A stretch of DNA of 5,441 bases, taken from contig CAJQOF010000111.1 in assembly GCA_905479855.1 (NCBI GenBank), forward strand, positions 1 through 5,441. Direction: 5' to 3'. A program made the position numbers and the translations under genes. Under the pieces are notes generated by a model. That model worked only from the letters and a program-made list of their open reading frames with translations, was not told the DNA's origin and did not search any database. Positions 1 to 4,973 of this stretch are shown piece by piece. Origin of the DNA: an uncultured Cytophagales bacterium. GTDB taxonomy: Bacteria; Bacteroidota; Bacteroidia; Cytophagales; Amoebophilaceae. Each line of letters begins with the position of its first letter. Within the stretch, counting starts at the first letter, position 1.

Positions 1-428
1 GTGCCTACTACGGGTGTTCCTGCAGCCGTGACGCCAGGTGCGCCCCCTCCGGGTGTTCCTACAGCCGTGACGCCAGGTGCGCCTACTACGGGTGTTCCTG
101 CAGCCGTGCCTACTACGGGTGTTCCTGCAGGCGCGGCTGCGGATGGTGGGTTATCTCCACCTCCAGTTCCAGTTCCAGTTCCAGTTCCACCTCCACCTCC
201 AGATCCAGATCCAATTCCAGATCCACCTCCAGCACCTCCTGCTCCTCCAGATGCTGCGCCACCACCATTACCCTTCTTAGCTGATACAGTCGGCACCCGT
301 TCGGTATCATCACTTGATGATACCGGGCTCTTTTTACATCCGTCACAAGAAACTGCAAACACGGAGCACAACAAAGTGATTATTAAGAAAATACCACTAC
401 GCCCATACTTCCCCTTTACCTTAGCCAT
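1..428 (-). CDS. Putative lipoprotein with Gly-rich linker and tandem repeats, 3' end outside window
   Basis: No family recognised. The minus-strand frame is open from 428 to the left edge (142 full codons) and the product is incomplete. Residues 1-12 are basic (K3, K5, K7, R10), residues 13-26 are hydrophobic, and a lipobox FAVSC places the lipidated cysteine at residue 28, so export by Sec and lipid anchoring are expected. Residues 29-52 are a short polar stretch beginning DGCKKS. Residues 53-91 are almost only Gly with Ser, Thr and Ala. From about residue 100 a repeat of the type GTPVVG/APGVT begins and continues past the edge. The ATG at 428 puts the basic n-region directly before the hydrophobic core; in-frame ATGs at 452 and 467 would add 8 or 13 residues. 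No Shine-Dalgarno is seen, only an A/T-rich leader. It lies downstream of typA on the same strand but is separated from it by a strong terminator, so it is probably transcribed on its own. The Gly-rich part looks like a flexible spacer (inference). Confidence 0.85.
   Translation of the reverse strand, partial: MAKVKGKYGRSGIFLIITLLCSVFAVSCDGCKKSPVSSSDDTERVPTVSAKKGNGGGAASGGAGGAGGGSGIGSGSGGGGGTGTGTGTGGGDNPPSAAAPAGTPVVGTAAGTPVVGAPGVTAVGTPGGGAPGVTAAGTPVVG
4..135. repeat. Modular tandem repeat, 39-bp and 27-bp units
   Basis: Two 39-bp units (4-42, 43-81) are followed by two 27-bp units (82-108, 109-135). Each unit begins with a close variant of cctactacgggtgttcct on the plus strand. The shorter units lack the 12-bp piece acgccaggtgcg. 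All lengths are multiples of three, so the minus-strand lipoprotein stays in frame and gains or loses whole 9- or 13-residue blocks. The bases 1-3 (gtg) match the end of a unit core, so the array probably continues outside the window. Confidence 0.9.
157..235. repeat. Hexamer low-complexity tract coding a Gly-Thr/Ser linker
   Basis: Near-perfect hexamers of the form ccagtt, ccacct and ccagat run through this stretch. On the minus strand they read GGA-ACT, GGA-GGT and GGA-TCT, giving alternating Gly-Thr, Gly-Gly and Gly-Ser in the lipoprotein. Such a tract is prone to slipped-strand length change in steps of two residues without loss of frame. Confidence 0.85.
302..325. repeat. Perfect 10-bp inverted repeat inside the minus-strand lipoprotein gene
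   Basis: The arms cggtatcatc (302-311) and gatgataccg (316-325) are exact reverse complements separated by four bases (actt). The element lies in codons just after the lipidated cysteine and codes for residues around PVSSSDDTE. It could fold as a tight hairpin in DNA or RNA. It has no T tract, so it is not an intrinsic terminator. Its role is unknown. Confidence 0.85.
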
Positions 429-468
429 ACGTTTATTATTATTTCTGAACATGATAGCGTCCAACATT

Positions 469-490
469 AAGAGCACTCAAAGAGCACTCA
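469..490. repeat. Exact 11-bp tandem direct repeat upstream of the minus-strand lipoprotein
   Basis: aagagcactca occurs twice head to tail (469-479 and 480-490). It fills the gap between the typA terminator and the first possible start codon (467) of the lipoprotein. This is where the lipoprotein's promoter or a regulator site should lie, but I cannot identify a convincing promoter in it. It could also be a simple slippage duplication. Confidence 0.8.
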
Positions 491-492
491 CT

Positions 493-545
493 AAAAAAAA
501 AATATTATTGAGGGGGAAATGCTTTCACGATAGCCCCCTCAATAA
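493..545 (-). terminator. Rho-independent terminator of typA
   Basis: On the minus strand a perfect 12-bp stem (arms 534-545 and 505-516, including five G-C pairs in a row) encloses a 17-nt loop. After two bases it is followed by a run of ten T residues (502 to 493). It sits about 70 nt after the typA stop codon. There is no T run on the plus-strand side, so it acts in one direction and isolates typA from the lipoprotein gene beyond it. Confidence 0.92.
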
Positions 546-615
546 CACTGTTGCACAAACCATTTTAAAGACGCACCCTATCTACCGTCTTCTTACTACG
601 GCGCCTCCCAAAGCC

Positions 616-2430
616 CTACCCCTTCCGCGCAGCACGCTTGCGGGCATTGGGCTCTAGCTCACGCTTCCGTAGCCGCAAACTCAGTGGTGTAACTTCTAGC
701 AGCTCGGTATCATCGATATAAGAAATCATCTCTTCCAGCGTAATCTTCTTGGGTGGCACCAGCCGTACGGTATCATCTGAGCTAGAAGCGCGCATGTTGG
801 TGAGTTGCTTTCCTTTGAGGATATTGACCTCCAGGTCGTTTTCGCGGTTGTGCTCGCCTACAATCATGCCGCCATAGACTTTTTCTTGAGGGGCCACAAA
901 TAGGATGCCTCTGTCTTGCATGTTAAAGATAGCAAAGGCCACTGCCTCTCCCTGGCCCGTAGAAACCAACACACCATTGCGTCGCCCCTCAATAGCGCCC
1001 TTGTGCTTGGCATGGCTATGGTAGAGCCTGTTCATGATACCCGTACCACGCGTATCGGTAAGGAATTCACTTTGGTAGCCCACCAACCCACGAGAGGGTG
1101 CTAGGAAGGTAATGCGCATCTTCCCACCGCCAGAGGGGCGCATATCGGTCATGATGCCTTTGCGCAGCGTTACCTTTTTCACCACCGTGCTGCTATAATC
1201 TTCATCCACATCCACCACCACTTCTTCAATAGGCTCTAGCACAGCCCCCCCCTCATCTTTTTGGAGCAAAACCCGCGGCCGAGATACAGACATCTCAAAC
1301 CCTTCGCGGCGCATGGTCTCTATCAAGATCCCAAGCTGCAGCTCCCCACGTCCCCCTACCTCAAAGGCATCGTTGTTGGCCGAGCGGGTAACGGTAATGG
1401 CCACGTTGGTCTCTGCCTCTGCCATCAGGCGGTCATAAAGCATGCGGTTGGTGACTTTCGATCCTTCTTGGCCAGCCAGCGGGGAATCATTAACGCTGAT
1501 GGTAATGGCCATAGTGGGCGGATCGATGGGCGTGGAAGGTACCGCTTCCGTCACCTTCATATCACAGATCGTATCGGCCACCGAGGCCACTTTGGTGCCG
1601 GCAATAGAGATAATGTCCCCCGCAACGGCCTCCTCCACAGGTACCCGCTCTACCCCAGAGAAAGTCTGTAGCTTGGTGAGGCGGCCCACCTCTATCTGCT
1701 CTCCTGCCAGGTTGAGCGTCTTGATCGGCATATTGAGCTTGGCCGTTCCGCTCACCACACGCCCGGTGAGGATACGCCCCATAAATGGGTCAGACTCCAA
1801 CAGCGTGGCCAGCATAGCAAAAGGGGCTTCTTTATCTACCTGCGGTGCAGCCACATGCGCTACCACAAGCTCCAGCATGGGGATGAGATCTTTTCGTTCG
1901 TCTGTTAGCTCTTTCACGCACCAGCCAGTACGCCCAGAGGCATACAGAATAGGGAAATTAAGCTGTTCTTCACTGGCATCCAGTATAGAAAACAGATCGA
2001 ATATCTCGTTGACCACCTCATCGGGCCGGCCATCGGGGCGATCTATTTTATTGATAACGACCATCGGTTTTAGCCCCTGCGCCAATGCCTTAGCCAGTAC
2101 AAATTTGGTCTGTGGCATAGGCCCTTCGGAAGCATCCACCAGCAGAATTACTCCATCTGCCATAGAGAGCACACGCTCCACCTCGCCCCCAAAGTCGGCG
2201 TGGCCGGGGGTATCGATGATGTTAATGCGGATGTTATTCCACAAAATGGAGGTACACTTGGCCAGAATGGTAATGCCCCGCTCTTTTTCCAGATCGTTGC
2301 TGTCCATCACCCGCTCTGCCACCACTTGGTTGGCGCGGAAAGTGCCGCACTGCTGCAGCAAGGAGTCGATCAGGGTCGTTTTACCATGGTCAACGTGGGC
2401 AATGATGGCAATGTTGCGAATTTCTTTCAT
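616..2430 (-). CDS. typA: Ribosome-associated translational GTPase TypA/BipA
   Basis: TypA/BipA is an EF-G-like GTPase that binds the 70S ribosome and is linked to stress growth and 50S subunit assembly. The 604-aa length is normal for the family. The G domain shows G1 AHVDHGKT (11-18), switch I RGITI with T54, G3 DTPGH (73-77, H77 being the catalytic His position), G4 NKID (127-130) and G5 near SGR (165-167). A beta-barrel domain II (about 200-300), EF-G-like domains III and V (about 305-480) and the TypA-specific C-terminal domain (about 485-600, with [10 protein letters not shown] at 492-501 and KQLTNMRAS at 541-549) follow. The start fits the family N-terminus ([19 protein letters not shown]). 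No Shine-Dalgarno is visible. It is complete with no broken motif. Features such as [16 protein letters not shown] (455-470) and the basic tail (588-603) resemble alphaproteobacterial members more than Bacteroidota ones. Its base composition (hand-counted lines 45-58% G+C) is richer than that of the neighbouring lipoproteins. Confidence 0.98.
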   Translation of the reverse strand: MKEIRNIAIIAHVDHGKTTLIDSLLQQCGTFRANQVVAERVMDSNDLEKERGITILAKCTSILWNNIRINIIDTPGHADFGGEVERVLSMADGVILLVDASEGPMPQTKFVLAKALAQGLKPMVVINKIDRPDGRPDEVVNEIFDLFSILDASEEQLNFPILYASGRTGWCVKELTDERKDLIPMLELVVAHVAAPQVDKEAPFAMLATLLESDPFMGRILTGRVVSGTAKLNMPIKTLNLAGEQIEVGRLTKLQTFSGVERVPVEEAVAGDIISIAGTKVASVADTICDMKVTEAVPSTPIDPPTMAITISVNDSPLAGQEGSKVTNRMLYDRLMAEAETNVAITVTRSANNDAFEVGGRGELQLGILIETMRREGFEMSVSRPRVLLQKDEGGAVLEPIEEVVVDVDEDYSSTVVKKVTLRKGIMTDMRPSGGGKMRITFLAPSRGLVGYQSEFLTDTRGTGIMNRLYHSHAKHKGAIEGRRNGVLVSTGQGEAVAFAIFNMQDRGILFVAPQEKVYGGMIVGEHNRENDLEVNILKGKQLTNMRASSSDDTVRLVPPKKITLEEMISYIDDTELLEVTPLSLRLRKRELEPNARKRAARKG

Positions 2431-2566
2431 AGAGGTGGTTTTACTTTTTGTAAGGTTTGTAAGGGTTGGTACGCGCCAGAACGGTTACTCCTAGGCAGAA
2501 CAAGGTGCATTCCAAATCGGCCAAATTTCAGAGGAAAAGATTTACAATATTAACGCAATCTAGCTG

Positions 2567-2633
2567 TTATTGCTAGCGGCCCTTTGTAAAAGAGAGCAAA
2601 AGGAGCCCAAAAAGGGAAAAGCGCTAGCAGTAA
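2567..2633. repeat. 67-bp imperfect inverted repeat in the intergenic region
   Basis: The outer arms ttattgctagcg (2567-2578) and cgctagcagtaa (2622-2633) match in 11 of 12 positions. Inside them ccctttg and aaaaaggg can pair further, imperfectly. No transcript is expected to end here because the flanking genes diverge, so a terminator role is unlikely. It may be a scar of a small mobile element or a regulatory structure; the sequence does not decide. Confidence 0.6.
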
Positions 2634-2766
2634 CCAAGCGATCCATACCCCCAAGAAGGGGACACTTTTTGCGCACATTGATAACGCTGCACACACCTAG
2701 GGCAACCTACTTGTATAGCGTCCGTGGCTAATGGCTGCCGGTCCAAATTTTTTCGCTAAAACAGCG

Positions 2767-2786
2767 GTTATATTTTGTTATATTCT
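2767..2786 (+). promoter_or_regulatory. AT-rich tandem repeat, candidate promoter of the 565-aa lipoprotein
   Basis: gttatatttt and gttatattct lie head to tail, matching in 9 of 10 positions, about 50 bases before the start codon. Each contains TATATT, which could serve as a -10 element, and the first resembles the Bacteroidota -7 motif TAnnTTTG with one extra base. No good -35 or -33 partner was found, so this is only a candidate. Confidence 0.3.
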
Positions 2787-2806
2787 ATGGGAGCATTATC
2801 TTATAA

Positions 2807-2818
2807 AGGTGATCACCT
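2807..2818 (+). promoter_or_regulatory. Perfect 12-bp palindrome in the lipoprotein leader
   Basis: AGGTGATCACCT is fully self-complementary and ends 14 bases before the ATG at 2833. It could be an operator for a dimeric regulator. Its first eight bases also match the complement of the usual 16S rRNA 3' tail, but the distance to the start is too long for a normal ribosome binding site. Confidence 0.4.
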
Positions 2819-2832
2819 AAACAGATGAGACC

Positions 2833-4530
2833 ATGCACCAACAACATCACAGATTGACCGCCATTATTTTGCTCTTGGCCTTGCTGCTGCAAAGCTGCAA
2901 CAATGAGGCCCCCAATGTGGATGAAAACCAAACAGTTGAAGACTCACCTACCCATCATGGTAAACAAGCCTCCAAAAAAAATAGCCTAGCGCACAAGGAA
3001 AAGCCTACTATCCCCTCTTCTCCCCCAAAAAAACCCACCAAACGCATTGCCCAAAAGGCCAATAAGGCACCTCAAAGAGAAACGGCTAATAAAAAACCCG
3101 TTAAAGAAACAATACCAAAACAAAAAGTGCCCCTCAGAAAGGAAAAACTTAAAGAAAAGCCATCTAAAGGAGGAAAGTCTAATAAAAAGGACGCCGATAA
3201 AGCAACAAAAAAAGGGAACACCAAAAAAGGGAACACCAAAAAAGGGGGACCTACAAAAGAGGAATCTAAAGGAGAAATCTCTAATAAAAAGGAAGCCAAC
3301 AAGACAACACAAAAGAAAAAACCGGAAACCCAACAAGGAAAACTTATAGCAGAGGAATCTAATAGCAGTAACCAGGCGCAACTTTACATAGAAAAACTAA
3401 GAAAAGACGAGCAGTGTACCTTGGAGATATGGGAAGAGAAGAGGGAATCTACAGATTTCCTTGCGCGTAATTTCCCTAAAAGACCGACACAAACAGTGCA
3501 GTATACTTTTAGGCGCAATCCCAATAATGATAAAGGCAGCGCAAAGCTTAGTAGCAGTTTGCAGCAAAAGCCAACCGCTTCTGGGGGGCGTACAGAGCGC
3601 ACAAATAAGAAGGGATGGTGGAAGAAAACCGTAACTTCAGTCACTGCTTTCTTCTCGGACCTCCTGCATAACCAACGGAAATCTATGTCAGCCATGCCGG
3701 ATTCGAAATCCCCGGAGCGGGAGCCAAAAGGGCTATTATCTTCCTCAGGGGAAAAAAAGGAGGGCCCCGGTTGGCTGGTAGATGCCAAAGAAAAAACGGC
3801 AGCCTTGGAGGAGAGGGTGTGTGGATTCTATGATCAATACAACGCTGCCACCGAGGAGGAACAATATAGGTTATGCAGCAACAAAGAAAACTATCAACTC
3901 TTCACCGATATAGCCCAGCTGAAGTGTCTGCTCGCGTATCAAAAAACAATGCAAGAAAGGATTGCCAATGGTATAAATCCCAACGCACAAGATTGTCTTG
4001 CCAAACAAAATGAAATTACTGCCGATTTACTTTTCCTCAACAAAAGTGTAAGTTCTGTAATAGAAGAAACGCTAGAGACTACCAAGTGTCCTGACGGTGT
4101 TGACTTTTCTTCTTACTTGAACCTGCTAAAAAACGAGAAGCAGCAAGAGTCCCTGGTTAATACTAAGACGGTTTTAGCTGCTGGGAGATTTTTTATCCTC
4201 TATGCTACGGATATGATAACATGCGTTATCGATAACTTCACGCCTCCAAATTCTCGGCTCAGAGTATTTTCCCGCGTACTCCAAGGCGCTAAACTTGCCC
4301 TACTTTTCGCCGAAAAAGATAAAAAAAAACAAAATAAACGGCCAAAGATTAATAATTTAGTGGCAAAAGAGATAAAAAACGCATTCAGATACCCGCCAGG
4401 AAAACACAGAAGTAAAGCTGACGTTAAAACAAAATTTGTCAGGACAATGCTGGACGTCTATGAGCAAGGACGAAAAAACGAAAAAGAAGCAAAAAGGGAG
4501 GCAAAGAAAAAAAGGGCAAAAAGTAAATAG
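2833..4530 (+). CDS. Lysine-rich lipoprotein of unknown function
   Basis: No family recognised. The 565-aa product begins with a short n-region (MHQQHHR), a hydrophobic core (residues 8-19) and a lipobox LLQSC, so Cys22 should be lipidated and the protein anchored in the envelope. An in-frame TAA at 2818-2820 means ATG 2833 is the first possible ATG. Residues 41-170 are about 30% lysine with many Pro, Thr and Glu, and should be disordered. They contain KKGNT repeated at 126-135 and a 34-residue-spaced repeat (SKGGKSNKKDADKATK at 111-126, SKGEISNKKEANKTTQ at 145-160). Residues 180-320 are polar with a Trp pair (262-263). Residues 315-545 look mainly helical, with cysteines at 330, 348, 365, 388, 419 and 464 and a moderately hydrophobic stretch at 447-467. 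The last 18 residues are again strongly basic. No Shine-Dalgarno at normal spacing and no clear terminator are seen. The frame continues for 64 codons after the TAG. An envelope or secreted host-interaction role is possible but not shown. Confidence 0.85.
   Translation: MHQQHHRLTAIILLLALLLQSCNNEAPNVDENQTVEDSPTHHGKQASKKNSLAHKEKPTIPSSPPKKPTKRIAQKANKAPQRETANKKPVKETIPKQKVPLRKEKLKEKPSKGGKSNKKDADKATKKGNTKKGNTKKGGPTKEESKGEISNKKEANKTTQKKKPETQQGKLIAEESNSSNQAQLYIEKLRKDEQCTLEIWEEKRESTDFLARNFPKRPTQTVQYTFRRNPNNDKGSAKLSSSLQQKPTASGGRTERTNKKGWWKKTVTSVTAFFSDLLHNQRKSMSAMPDSKSPEREPKGLLSSSGEKKEGPGWLVDAKEKTAALEERVCGFYDQYNAATEEEQYRLCSNKENYQLFTDIAQLKCLLAYQKTMQERIANGINPNAQDCLAKQNEITADLLFLNKSVSSVIEETLETTKCPDGVDFSSYLNLLKNEKQQESLVNTKTVLAAGRFFILYATDMITCVIDNFTPPNSRLRVFSRVLQGAKLALLFAEKDKKKQNKRPKINNLVAKEIKNAFRYPPGKHRSKADVKTKFVRTMLDVYEQGRKNEKEAKREAKKKRAKSK
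3163..3312. repeat. Internal repeats coding the lysine-rich linker
   Basis: A 15-bp unit aaaaaagggaacacc is present twice exactly (3208-3222, 3223-3237) and once in diverged form (3238-3252), coding KKGNT, KKGNT and KKGGP. Around it, a longer diverged repeat pairs 3163-3210 with 3265-3312. All are in frame, so copy change would lengthen or shorten the linker without breaking the protein. Confidence 0.85.
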
Positions 4531-4725
4531 AGGGAGCGTGCTACAATTACAAACAATCGCCCTGGAATGCGAAGACACCGGAAGTTGCGCTTCTTCTCCG
4601 GCAAAAAGATAAAACACTTTTGTTCCTCTATGGAAAATGATGCGAGAGAGGGGGAGGCGAAGTTAGACGAATTTGTTGCAATGAAAGGGGTTTTTATTAC
4701 TGCGCCACCCAAAGTTGCGCTATAA
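4531..4725 (+). other. In-frame open stretch after the lipoprotein stop, possible decayed 3' end or small ORF
   Basis: After the TAG at 4528-4530 the same frame runs 64 codons to a TAA at 4723-4725. It contains an ATG at 4567, which would give a 52-aa basic peptide (MRRHRKLRFFSGKK at its start) with no recognisable domain or Shine-Dalgarno. It may be the former C-terminus of the upstream lipoprotein cut off by a stop mutation, or a chance open frame. No signal peptide or membrane segment is visible. Confidence 0.3.
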
Positions 4726-4973
4726 AAAAACCGACCTGGGATGGCAAAAAACAGAGACAAGGTCTTTTAATTGAGACCGAGATTGATCGGAAAGTCTATT
4801 GATGGAAGCCTCCTATAGTATACCTGTAAAATATTTCCTATAATTGCTATAAAAGTGGTCCAGCAAAAGGAGCCACCTTAGTATAATTATTCTGCAATTG
4901 TTTGTGTGGTTGGTCGTCCTTGCCATATTTACCAGCGCAATCGTATTGATTAACCTTATAAATCGATAATATC
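4726..4973. other. Gene-free AT-rich region upstream of the third lipoprotein
   Basis: I see no gene here. It holds short competing inverted repeats (GACCT 4733-4737, AGGTC 4760-4764, AGACC 4774-4778), a 7-bp hairpin with one bulge (4855-4861 with 4869-4876) that has no T tract, and AT-rich sequence from about 4810 that probably contains the promoter of the gene starting at 4974. No promoter hexamers can be named with confidence. Confidence 0.6.

Larger units (their letters stand above)
2431..2832. other. Divergent intergenic region between typA and a lipoprotein gene
   Basis: This 402-bp gap should hold the promoters of both typA (minus) and the lipoprotein (plus). I find no tRNA or protein gene in it. 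It contains a short direct repeat tttgtaagg (two copies near 2448-2465), the inverted repeat at 2567-2633, an AT-rich tandem repeat at 2767-2786 and the palindrome at 2807-2818. No convincing promoter for typA could be picked by eye. Confidence 0.7.

Noticed and set aside
113..358. Minus-strand frame rich in Leu-Glu and Val-Glu pairs
   Set aside because: It is the hexamer repeat read in another frame; the overlapping lipoprotein frame has a far better signal peptide.
1..657. Long proline-rich plus-strand open frame
   Set aside because: It mirrors the Gly-rich minus-strand lipoprotein, then crosses the typA terminator and overlaps the typA 3' end; it has no signal peptide or domain.
705..777. 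Two further copies of cggtatcatc, matching one arm of the 302-325 inverted repeat
   Set aside because: Both fall in conserved typA codons for Asp-Asp-Thr and have no matching second arm, so chance plus coding constraint explains them.
1442..2494. 350-codon plus-strand open frame
   Set aside because: It lies antisense to typA, a fully conserved gene, and its Ser/Arg-rich product shows no family features.
2649..2670. CCCC/GGGG hairpin followed by a T run
   Set aside because: Four-pair stem, T run not adjacent, and no plus-strand gene upstream to terminate.
2431..2832. Possible tRNA or small RNA gene in the divergent gap
   Set aside because: No T-loop motif, acceptor stem or anticodon arm could be found on either strand.
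2986..3381. Minus-strand Phe-rich open frames opposite the lysine-rich linker
   Set aside because: They are the complement of AAA/AAG codons and only look like membrane proteins because of that.
4225..4236. 12-bp palindrome GTTATCGATAAC inside the 565-aa lipoprotein gene
   Set aside because: Built around a common ClaI-type core in AT-rich coding sequence, with no flanking structure; too weak alone to call a site.
4458..4760. Minus-strand 100-codon frame over the end of the 565-aa lipoprotein
   Set aside because: No signal or domain, and it is antisense to the basic C-terminus; its length follows from local A-rich composition.
4855..4876. Hairpin GTGGTCC with GGAgCCAC as terminator of the 565-aa lipoprotein
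   Set aside because: No T tract follows, it contains a bulge, and it lies over 300 bases after the stop codon.
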